Shown: positions 8,029 to 14,102 of the stretch, in pieces
How the letters are laid out: every line of letters begins with the position of its first letter
How positions within the stretch are numbered: the first letter of the stretch is position 1
IMG/VR virus record: IMGVR_UViG_3300020221_000090
Coordinates: 1-28,948 of that record
Origin: a virus
DNA length: 28,948 bases
Strand: one strand, 5' to 3'
Translations under genes and position numbers: made by a program
Notes under the pieces: generated by a model
What the model saw: only the letters and a program-made list of their open reading frames with translations
Database searches by the model: none
What the model was told of the DNA's origin: nothing

Positions 8029-8447
8029 CCCATATACTCCTTCAATTGCCAAGTACGATTGTTTAATTCTTTCATTACGTGTTCACAAAATTTTGCTGCT
8101 TCTTCGTGATATGATTTCTTACGTTTCAATTTGTTCAAATCATCATCCCCATCGATGTATACAGATATATCTGATTTGAGCGTAAAACGGGGTGGCTCCC
8201 AACCAAGTTTTTCTAACTGTTCTTGGTCAAGTTTACCAGTGTAGTATTCCCACTTGAGTTTTTTGATCTTATCAAATTCAAGAGAGGCTCGCTTCGCTGA
8301 CAAATTGTGCAGCGACAAGTATTTGTTATACTTGTTGTGTAAAATTGGAATGCGGAGAATTTCTTTTCCTGGCTCAGTGGTATCAACTTCACTGTCTTTT
8401 TCCCATTGCTTCATAATTTCTTCAAGTGGAGGAGTTTCAATTGCCAT
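7998..8447 (-). CDS. uvsY: UvsY recombination mediator
   Basis: Loads the UvsX recombinase onto gp32-covered single-stranded DNA. 149 aa against 137 in T4. Family features: an N-terminal acidic helix (PLEEIMKQWEKDSEVD), IPILHNKYNKYLSLHNL (T4 IPMLHSKYIDIL), KIKKLKWEYYTGKLDQEQLE (T4 has KYRYFNGELSKEELE), and the C-terminal RTWQLKEYMGWEKFIQG (T4 NWDVRNAIEWKKFISG). First gene of the left-hand operon, just downstream of a sigma70-like promoter. No strong Shine-Dalgarno is visible before its ATG. Confidence 0.93.
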   Translation of the reverse strand: MAIETPPLEEIMKQWEKDSEVDTTEPGKEILRIPILHNKYNKYLSLHNLSAKRASLEFDKIKKLKWEYYTGKLDQEQLEKLGWEPPRFTLKSDISVYIDGDDDLNKLKRKKSYHEEAAKFCEHVMKELNNRTWQLKEYMGWEKFIQGAR

Positions 8448-8476
8448 AATATTGCATTAAAGTTACAGATACACAT

Positions 8477-8505
8477 ATCATACTGTAAAACAATCATAAA
8501 GTAAA
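8477..8505 (-). promoter_or_regulatory. Sigma70-like promoter for the uvsY operon
   Basis: Minus strand TTTACT (8505-8500), 17-bp spacer, TATGAT (8482-8477; 5 of 6 matches to TATAAT). The predicted start is about 20 nt upstream of the uvsY ATG. It lies in the 127-nt gap after the gp3-like gene, the widest gap in the window. It would allow early/middle expression of the recombination and gp55 genes by unmodified host polymerase. Confidence 0.5.
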
Positions 8506-8574
8506 TATTTTTGTATAGTTTACTTTTGAATCTACACTAGATATAATCACTATGTTCGGTATGAACGAACTCTT

Positions 8575-9132
8575 CTATACTCTTTCATAATTATAGTATG
8601 TAAAGCGAAATGTTGCATCTGCGGTTACAACGTTGTCCGCTGAATCGCCAGTGTTGAATATAATTGTTGATAATGATACTGGGAATAAACCAACAAATTT
8701 AACACGGAAATTTGGATTATTTTTATTTGTAAAAATAGTCATAATTGCATCAGTATACTGTCCACCAGACAAACTATTGCTGGGCAAAAATTGTTTACCC
8801 AAATTATTAACTGAATTTTGTTTTTGCAAATTTAAGTATTCTTCAAAATCTAATGGGAATGTTATACCGCGCATCCAGTCATGTATTTTTGTCCATGCAC
8901 GAAGATCTTCATCAACAAGAAAAGTAATGTTTAATGTATCATAAGTTAATTTTTCGCCAGGAATATACATCTCAACAAATGGTGTTGGTTTGGGAATTTC
9001 AGTAAGAGAGATTCCTGGTAAATTTGCAGTTTGACAAAAATATGTCATTCCTGGCAATCTATCAAAAGTAATTCTAAATTTTGTTGACTGTAGTAAGTCT
9101 ACGTTATTTGGATTGCGTGTCAGTGCTGTCAT
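8575..9132 (-). CDS. Tail-tube-fold protein, gp3-like by position (second gp19-type paralogue)
   Basis: 185 aa, clearly homologous to the tail tube protein at 15735-16337. Both have an N-terminal FRITFDRLP / FEVELGFP-type strand, a TANLPGISL / TAQLPGSTL turn, a strand before HDWMRGI / DAWMRGI, and FVGLFPVSLS / FVGMFPIDIT followed by a final aromatic strand. The fold is that of phage tube, tube-initiator and tube-terminator proteins. In marine T4-like phages the gene following gp23 and preceding uvsY is usually called gp3, tail completion/tube terminator; I assign that role from position plus fold. It could instead be a baseplate tube-initiator (gp54/gp48-like). The ATG at 9132 has GGAAA 8 nt upstream and overlaps the preceding small gene by 29 nt. 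Confidence 0.8.
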   Translation of the reverse strand: MTALTRNPNNVDLLQSTKFRITFDRLPGMTYFCQTANLPGISLTEIPKPTPFVEMYIPGEKLTYDTLNITFLVDEDLRAWTKIHDWMRGITFPLDFEEYLNLQKQNSVNNLGKQFLPSNSLSGGQYTDAIMTIFTNKNNPNFRVKFVGLFPVSLSTIIFNTGDSADNVVTADATFRFTYYNYERV

Positions 9133-9331
9133 CGATGAGTTTCCGTAGGTCTACGATATTCTCTTTCTCAATAAGATCAATAATAAAATTCGTTAAATCT
9201 ATTTCTTTACGAATAAAGAACAATTTTTTATTCAGTTCTTCTAATTTTTCTGAGTAATAATTTAACTCCTGCTCTTTTTGTCGCCGCAGGTCTTTTAGAT
9301 CAGATAGAAGAATAATCTTCGCCATATTCAT
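9104..9331 (-). CDS. Small coiled-coil protein between gp23 and the gp3-like gene
   Basis: 75 aa (73 from the second Met). Residues 11-60 are a strongly amphipathic, charged helix (LKDLRRQKEQELNYYSEKLE and onward), predicted coiled coil, with a short polar C-terminus. Function unknown; a small helical protein in this slot is known to me from T4-like marine phages, but without a function. It begins immediately after the gp23 terminator. A CTAAATA late-type element sits directly against the first ATG, and neither ATG (9331, 9325) has a Shine-Dalgarno. MAKIILLSDL at 9325 looks like the more natural N-terminus. The 3' end overlaps the gp3-like gene by 29 nt, suggesting the two are co-expressed. 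Confidence 0.75.
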   Translation of the reverse strand: MNMAKIILLSDLKDLRRQKEQELNYYSEKLEELNKKLFFIRKEIDLTNFIIDLIEKENIVDLRKLIDDSTDTQSK

Positions 9332-9338
9332 TATTTAG
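9332..9338 (-). promoter_or_regulatory. CTAAATA late-promoter variant before the coiled-coil/gp3-like pair
   Basis: CTAAATA on the minus strand, directly after the gp23 terminator T-tract and directly before the ATG at 9331. The same heptamer precedes gp67 and gp18. T4 late transcripts start several bases downstream of the element, which here would fall at about 9325-9328. Confidence 0.5.
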
Positions 9339-9343
9339 TGAAT

Positions 9344-9371
9344 AAAAAAGGGGGACTGTTTCCAGTCCCCC
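9344..9371 (-). terminator. Rho-independent terminator after major capsid gene
   Basis: On the minus strand GGGGGACT (9371-9364), 6-nt loop GGAAAC, AGTCCCCC (9357-9350), then TTTTTT (9349-9344): an 8-bp perfect stem, mostly G-C, followed by a T-tract. It ends the gp20-gp23 head-gene transcript 52 nt after the gp23 stop. Confidence 0.95.
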
Positions 9372-9423
9372 AATTCGTTTTGCCTTATTATTATTAGTAA
9401 ATTGGCAAACTTTTTATCAACTA

Positions 9424-10749
9424 TTACTGGTTGATGTTCAACACTTCGAACTTGCGGTAGTACACGTTTGTGCCGTTTGATAGAGCACCAGTGCCTGCTG
9501 TAGTTGCGAATGGATTTGCTACGAGACCATAACGTGTCTTGAAGCCAACTTTTGGTTGGTAAGTCGTTGGGTCGATAGCACGTACCATTTGTAGAGGAAC
9601 GTATGGGCAGTAGAACAAGCCAGCATCATAAGGAGTTGATCCCTTATAACCGACAACAACATAGTCTGCACCAGCAACTGAATATGGGTCAACATAAACT
9701 TTGATACGTCCGAAGAGTGTACCAGCGAATGTGTTGCCTGTATCATCAACTGTTAGATTGGTGTTGTTTGATAGTGCTGAGTTGTAGTCTAGAAGACCTG
9801 TCATTGCAAGAGCTGATGCTGCATCGGTTGAAAGGATGAGCATATTACCCTTACCACGACGAGTGTCCTTGGCGATCTTGTTTGCTGCTCTTTCGATTGC
9901 GAACAAGAGTGACTTATACTTCTCAACCTGCCAGCGTCCGCTTGTGTCGCTTGATGAAGATAGATTGAAAGTATTTGATGTTACGCCAACAATACCTACG
10001 TTAGCAGTTGCATAGATCGTACGAACAACTTCGCGGTTGATTTCAGCTAGAATTTCAGTTGACAAAATATTTGTCAATTCTGTTTCTGCATCGAGACCAT
10101 GAATTGCTTTGAGATCTTGCGCAAGTTCTAGCGTATAGGCTGCTTGTAGACCACGTGTATTTGCTGTAACAGCAACACGATCGATTTGGAAGCCCATAAA
10201 CTTCATGGTTAGATCTTCACCAGCAGATGTATCCAAACCGAAGCCTGTGTTTGCTAGACCGTAGATTGATGAGTTAGCATTACCAGGATTGACTGCCGTG
10301 CTGAATGCAGTCATTGTGCCGTTACCAGAGTGAGCGTTGTTTGCTTCTCCGAAGAGCGCTTCACCGCCACGTGCTGATGACGTTGCAAAGGTTGAACGCA
10401 TTGCGAAAATCAAACCTGTTGGACCAGTCATTGGCTGAACGCCGCAGATATCATAAGCCATTAGGTTTGGTAGTGCACGACGAACTAGACCAATAAGAAT
10501 TGGATCAAATCCTGTTACGCCTGTGTTGACTGTTGATGTAAGACCGCTTACGCCTGCAGAACCCATGGCATTAGCAGGTGATGCTTCCCATAGGTTTGTC
10601 ATTGCGCGGGTTTCTTCCATAAGAGCACGCTCTTGATTTTCTAGAACTAGAGCAGTTACAGCGCGCTTGTAGTTGTCTGTAATCTTTGGGAGTTCTGGGT
10701 GATCAAGAACTGGTGCCCACTTCTTTGCATATGTTTCGTTAATATACAT
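9424..10749 (-). CDS. gp23: gp23 major capsid protein precursor
   Basis: Main head-shell protein, 441 aa (T4 521 aa; marine T4-likes are shorter). The conserved core is unmistakable: GFDPILIGLVRRALPNLMAY (about 80-99), GVQPMTGPTGLIFAMRS (about 103-119), then LVANPFATT and a C-terminal VYYRKFEVLNINQ. An N-terminal helical pro-region (1-55) ends in NLWE-A. L53-x-E55 fits the (L/I)-x-E cleavage rule of the T4 prohead protease, so maturation after Glu55 is predicted. SD GAGG is 9-10 nt before the ATG. It is followed by a strong terminator and preceded by gp22, the usual 21-22-23 order. Codon and base composition look richer in GC than the flanking early genes, as expected for a very highly expressed protein. 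Confidence 0.97.
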   Translation of the reverse strand: MYINETYAKKWAPVLDHPELPKITDNYKRAVTALVLENQERALMEETRAMTNLWEASPANAMGSAGVSGLTSTVNTGVTGFDPILIGLVRRALPNLMAYDICGVQPMTGPTGLIFAMRSTFATSSARGGEALFGEANNAHSGNGTMTAFSTAVNPGNANSSIYGLANTGFGLDTSAGEDLTMKFMGFQIDRVAVTANTRGLQAAYTLELAQDLKAIHGLDAETELTNILSTEILAEINREVVRTIYATANVGIVGVTSNTFNLSSSSDTSGRWQVEKYKSLLFAIERAANKIAKDTRRGKGNMLILSTDAASALAMTGLLDYNSALSNNTNLTVDDTGNTFAGTLFGRIKVYVDPYSVAGADYVVVGYKGSTPYDAGLFYCPYVPLQMVRAIDPTTYQPKVGFKTRYGLVANPFATTAGTGALSNGTNVYYRKFEVLNINQ

Positions 10750-10774
10750 TTAGTGATACCTCAGTTAAATTAAA

Positions 10775-12013
10775 TTAGGCTTTTGGAGCCGTTTTTGTGA
10801 TTGATTGAACATAACGAGACATGATTGAATTACGAATTTCTTCTACTTCTGGAGATTCAACAGCTGTTTCTTGAATTTCCTTAACCTCACTCTTCACGTT
10901 TACTTTACTTGGGAAGTAGTTCTCGCGTAGTACTGCGAGCTTATTATCAAAATCACCTTCTGTGGTGAACTCCACACTCTCTGCGAGTGATTTCATTTTC
11001 TCAGCTTGAACGGCTGTTAGACCTTCGCAAGCGAGATTGATTGATTTTGCTTTCTTGACTGCATTGATTTGTTCTGTAAGACCAGCAATTGCTTCATCTT
11101 TTGATGCAGCAGACATTTCTAGTTCTACAACTTTAGCAGCAAGCTCTTCGGCAACATCGACTTTCTCTTCTGGAATTTCGATGTAGTGCTCAGCAAATAG
11201 ATTCTTGAGACCATTGATGAAGTCTTCAGATAGTTCTGCGCGAAGACCTGTCTCAATAGCAACTTCATTTTCCTTGACCCACTCTTCAACGACATAGTTG
11301 AGATACTCATCAACTTGGTCGGCGAGTTCAGTCTTAATTGCGTCAACTGCTTCGTTAAGAATATTATCGTTCTCAGAAAGAACTTCTTCAACAATCTTCT
11401 CTACGCGAGATTGAACGGCAGTTTCAAAAATAAGAGTTGCTTTAACACGGAAATCTTCAGAAAGAGATTCGCCATTGAAAAGAGCATCGATATCTTCTCT
11501 CATTGAGCCACGATACTTTTCAACCATCTCTTTTTTCATTAATTCTTGCATTTCTGCGACATTATCTTCTAAATTTTCTTCCGAAATGTTATCGGAAATG
11601 TCATCAGCAATGGCTGCTTCTTCTTCAGTGGCTGCTTCTTCTTCAGTGGCTGCTTCTTCTTCAGTGGCTGCTTCTTCTTCAGTGACAACTTCTTCGCCTT
11701 CAACTTCGGCTTCTTCAGCCTTAACTGAACCAGCATCAACTGGATTCTTCTTAAGAGCTTCTTCTTCTTCATCGCCGACTTTCTTGGCTGTCTCAGGAGC
11801 CTTCATTGGCTCTGCTGGAGCGCCTGTCACACCTGGTTTTGGTGCTTCTTTAACGCCAGCAGCTGCCTTTGCACCAATATCAGTTGGTGCAGTTGATGGT
11901 GTTTGTCCGCCGAGATCCTGAACTTCGGCTGAAAGTGTTGCAGCTGGTTCTTTTCCTGCATTCATAGATGCCTTGAGGATTTCAGCAGCAGATTCAGATA
12001 ATGTTTTAGCCAT
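10775..12013 (-). CDS. gp22: gp22 prohead scaffolding/core protein
   Basis: Internal scaffold on which gp23 assembles, later degraded by gp21. 412 aa, longer than T4 gp22 (269). The first 150 residues are low-complexity Ala/Pro/Glu-rich and include four tandem TEEEAA units. The rest is highly helical and acidic. The C-terminal part carries the gp22-like segment KMKSLAESVEFTTEGDFDNK, followed by AVLRENYFPSK. It starts with GGAG at 12025-12022 and lies 28-35 nt downstream of an exact TATAAATA. It lies between protease gp21 and capsid gp23. Confidence 0.92.
   Translation of the reverse strand: MAKTLSESAAEILKASMNAGKEPAATLSAEVQDLGGQTPSTAPTDIGAKAAAGVKEAPKPGVTGAPAEPMKAPETAKKVGDEEEEALKKNPVDAGSVKAEEAEVEGEEVVTEEEAATEEEAATEEEAATEEEAAIADDISDNISEENLEDNVAEMQELMKKEMVEKYRGSMREDIDALFNGESLSEDFRVKATLIFETAVQSRVEKIVEEVLSENDNILNEAVDAIKTELADQVDEYLNYVVEEWVKENEVAIETGLRAELSEDFINGLKNLFAEHYIEIPEEKVDVAEELAAKVVELEMSAASKDEAIAGLTEQINAVKKAKSINLACEGLTAVQAEKMKSLAESVEFTTEGDFDNKLAVLRENYFPSKVNVKSEVKEIQETAVESPEVEEIRNSIMSRYVQSITKTAPKA
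11612..11683 (-). repeat. Four perfect 18-bp tandem repeats in gp22
   Basis: Four consecutive copies of GGCTGCTTCTTCTTCAGT (plus-strand reading; 11612, 11630, 11648, 11666), encoding (TEEEAA)4 in the disordered N-terminal part of gp22. Exact identity at DNA level suggests recent slippage expansion; copy number is likely to vary between relatives. Confidence 0.95.
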
Positions 12014-12040
12014 TTGTTTAAACTCCTAAAGAAGTAATAT

Positions 12041-12048
12041 TATTTATA
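12041..12048 (-). promoter_or_regulatory. Exact T4-type late promoter TATAAATA for gp22-gp23
   Basis: Minus strand TATAAATA at 12048-12041, in the 39-nt gap between gp21 and gp22. The spacing leaves room for a start point near 12030, GGAG at 12025-12022 and the gp22 ATG at 12013. Confidence 0.85.
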
Positions 12049-12052
12049 AAAT

Positions 12053-12697
12053 TTAAAGTTTTGACACGAAATTCTCAAAAATCTTTAATGAGATTTCGTC
12101 GATTTGTTTTTGCTTTGCGTTCTTGATTTGTTCGTAATAAGCATTGACGTCAATTTCTTTTACAATGCCATTATCCCAAACCCACTCTTTGCCTTCCATA
12201 ATACCTGAAACGAAAGCACCTGGTGCGGACGGATCCGCGACAATATCTGCTGCTGTAGCGAGATAAAAGTCATCCTGAACAATGTTGACACCACCCTCGT
12301 TTTTAACGGAGCCCATGCCACGCGATGACACACCAAGAGTTGCACCGCCTTCCATTAGAGACTTGGCGATTTTACCCATTGGTGTTTCAAGAATTTTCGC
12401 CTTTCCTACGAAGACATTACCATCTTCCTTGAGGCTTGTGATTAGATGCGAAACGCGATCTAAATTGATTGTTGGTGACTCTGGATGACCCAACTCACCA
12501 AATGCACGATTCTTAGTAACATATTCTTCATTGTAACGCTTTACTTCGTTAGCAAGAGTTTCTTTGCGATACATACGACCATTGCGGTTTTTTGTTTCTG
12601 AAACAAGAAATGGTCCTTGAATGTAAAGTGTTTTGACACCGTTTTTTTCTTCAGTGACTAACTTTACTTCTTCAATATTCTCTGTAATTAATTTCAT
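12053..12697 (-). CDS. gp21: gp21 prohead core protein protease
   Basis: Maturation protease that cleaves the head scaffold and gp23. 214 aa (T4 212). Motifs: N-terminal FLVSETKNRNGRMYRKETL with the conserved N-x-N-G-R-x-Y, catalytic His71 in GELGHPESP, and the nucleophile Ser124/125 in LGVSSRGMGS. DIVADPSAPGAFV (about 151-163) is the downstream conserved patch. It belongs to the herpesvirus/prohead serine protease fold. The ATG follows the stop of the preceding basic-protein gene directly (TAAATG), so the two are coupled. Confidence 0.96.
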   Translation of the reverse strand: MKLITENIEEVKLVTEEKNGVKTLYIQGPFLVSETKNRNGRMYRKETLANEVKRYNEEYVTKNRAFGELGHPESPTINLDRVSHLITSLKEDGNVFVGKAKILETPMGKIAKSLMEGGATLGVSSRGMGSVKNEGGVNIVQDDFYLATAADIVADPSAPGAFVSGIMEGKEWVWDNGIVKEIDVNAYYEQIKNAKQKQIDEISLKIFENFVSKL

Positions 12698-13000
12698 TTA
12701 TCTTAGTCCTAGTGATGCGCGTCTACGAAGTGAACGCTTTCTTTTAATTAATGCTCTCGCCATTTTTGCTCTACGTTTTACTTTTGCGCGGCGAGCACCC
12801 ATCTTTCTTTTTAATCTTTCAGATGGAGAAATACGAATCATTCTCCCACCACGAATTGTATATCCTTTTACAGCAGAAAATACTTTACGACGTTGAACTT
12901 TACCACCACGAACACGCGCACGAATAAGTTTCTTACGACCCATGCGTTGAACATTCGCTTCTGCTATAATCTCTTTTACAACTTCAGCAACTGTTTTCAT
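12698..13000 (-). CDS. Very basic prohead-core-region protein (gp68 slot)
   Basis: 100 aa, dominated by Arg/Lys after the first 18 residues (GRKKLIRARVRGGKVQRRKV, then a short GYTIRGGRMIRISPSERLKR stretch, then long RR/KR runs ending RRASLGLR). T4 has genes 67 and 68, both prohead core components, between 20 and 21; this gene and its upstream neighbour fill the gene 68 position. I infer a head-core protein whose positive charge may neutralise acidic gp67/gp22 or contact DNA. Sequence identity with gp68 cannot be established by eye. The start overlaps the previous gene by 4 nt (ATGA). Confidence 0.82.
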   Translation of the reverse strand: MKTVAEVVKEIIAEANVQRMGRKKLIRARVRGGKVQRRKVFSAVKGYTIRGGRMIRISPSERLKRKMGARRAKVKRRAKMARALIKRKRSLRRRASLGLR

Positions 13001-13872
13001 TTGTTTATTTTAAATGCAGTATTTTTCATTGCAAAATCAGCAACCTTCATAAATTGACTTTTGCTGTGAGAGATCATTCTTGTAATTTTTGCTTTATTTT
13101 GATCGTTTAATGCACCATGCGCTAAATGTATTGCTTTTGCAGTAGTAGCATCAACATTCATAGAAGTTCCATCAAGAAATTTTAATTTTTTTGCTTGATG
13201 TTTATCTACAATATCTTTAATGTGATCAATATTCTCTTCAATATTTTCTTCTGATAATTCAATTTCTTCGGCTTGAACACCAGGAAGAACTTCTTTAGCC
13301 ATTGTTCCAGCAGGTTCGTATGGCACTGTAAATGTTAAACCAAGTTTTTCGTTAACATACAGCGCAACACGTTTTCCATCTGGGAAAATACGAATACCTC
13401 TACGCTTCAATACAAGCATATAAGGTGGATTAATTTCATCTTTTAATCTTGCAGCTTCTGAAATTTGATTAAGATCAGTAATTTCATAAGAGTTATTTAC
13501 TTGCTGCATTATTCCACGCGCTTGTTTTAATTTTTGCAACGTAGAACGAAATTGCGTCATTGGAACATTACCTAATACTGATGATGGAACTTCTGACGTA
13601 AGTTTTAGATAATTAGTTCTTGCATTAGCAGAAATTTTATTTAAAATTTGATTTGCAGGCAGATCAGGATTTTTTGATGCGTGAGCCTGATACATCTTAT
13701 GCCCAGCAATAGCAGCAGCAACATTGAGATCTTTCAATCCCAATGCTGATTTAGCAGCCATAACTTTTGCTCTGACTGTATCTTCAGGCTTCTTGGCTTT
13801 CTGTTGCATCTGCTGCGATGGATTCTCCATCGCTGCTTCCGTCAACTTCTGCTTGAGTTGTTTCAATCTCAT
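12997..13872 (-). CDS. Hypothetical head-region protein between gp67 and the basic core protein
   Basis: 291 aa. A charged, helical N-terminus (MRLKQLKQKLTEAA, then Gln/Lys-rich) leads into an Ala-rich helical region (about 35-140). A beta-like segment follows (PYMLVLKRRGIRIFPDGKRV, then LYVNEKLGLTFTVPYEP, about 150-195). The rest is an acidic patch (ELSEENIEENIDHIKDIVDK) and a helical C-terminus. No known family recognised. Position between genes 67 and 21 suggests a structural or core role. The ATG at 13872 lies inside gp67, giving an 89-nt out-of-frame overlap. No start downstream has a clear SD, so this start is the best but not certain. Later in-frame Met codons, such as the one in VMAAKSALG, would shorten or remove the overlap. 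Confidence 0.72.
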   Translation of the reverse strand: MRLKQLKQKLTEAAMENPSQQMQQKAKKPEDTVRAKVMAAKSALGLKDLNVAAAIAGHKMYQAHASKNPDLPANQILNKISANARTNYLKLTSEVPSSVLGNVPMTQFRSTLQKLKQARGIMQQVNNSYEITDLNQISEAARLKDEINPPYMLVLKRRGIRIFPDGKRVALYVNEKLGLTFTVPYEPAGTMAKEVLPGVQAEEIELSEENIEENIDHIKDIVDKHQAKKLKFLDGTSMNVDATTAKAIHLAHGALNDQNKAKITRMISHSKSQFMKVADFAMKNTAFKINK

Positions 13873-14086
13873 TCGTTTCTACTTCTTGTGTTCCGATTAA
13901 ATTAGAAGCAATCTCTACTTTTTTTACCTCAAGCGCATCAACAACTTTTTGTGATATTGCATTGTTAAAGGCTTGCATAAAAGCGTCTTTGTCTTGTGCT
14001 ATAGCAGCATCTACGATGCTAACTTTAGCAAAATCATTATAATCGCTCATTACATCAGTATTCATTTCTGTATTTGTTTCAGTCAT
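13784..14086 (-). CDS. gp67: gp67-like prohead core protein
   Basis: 100 aa, acidic. Residues about 22-65 (FAKVSIVDAAIAQDKDAFMQ, then AFNNAISQKVVDALEVKKVE and IASNLIG) follow the T4 gp67 pattern of a short helix, 'AxxLF/QAFxxAM', and 'DLIKEEKIALARNFL'. After this, both proteins end in a long acidic tail, here Glu/Asp/Thr/Ser-rich. Role: minor core component needed for correct prohead assembly. GGAG is 7 nt before the ATG and a CTAAATA element precedes it. It directly follows gp20, as in T4. Confidence 0.87.
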   Translation of the reverse strand: MTETNTEMNTDVMSDYNDFAKVSIVDAAIAQDKDAFMQAFNNAISQKVVDALEVKKVEIASNLIGTQEVETNEIETTQAEVDGSSDGESIAADATESQEA

Positions 14087-14102
14087 AATTCACTCCAATA
14101 AA

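Noticed and set aside
8554-8570. Hairpin GTTCG-loop-CGAAC just after the gp3-like gene
   Set aside because: Only a 5-bp stem and no T-tract; not enough for a terminator call, although some read-through control is possible.
9380-9415. Second inverted repeat (TTTGCC ... GGCAAA) between the gp23 stop and its terminator
   Set aside because: Six-base stem with a 19-nt A/T-rich loop; weak compared with the adjacent 8-bp GC hairpin and no separate role evident.
10740-10760. CTAAATG at the gp23 start as an additional late promoter
   Set aside because: One mismatch to CTAAATA and it contains the start codon itself; the upstream GAGG indicates translation from a longer gp22-gp23 transcript.
11475-11921. 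148-codon plus-strand frame, Ser/Ala-rich
   Set aside because: Antisense shadow of the Ala/Glu-rich region of gp22; low complexity and caused by the GCTGCTTCTTCTTCAGT repeats.
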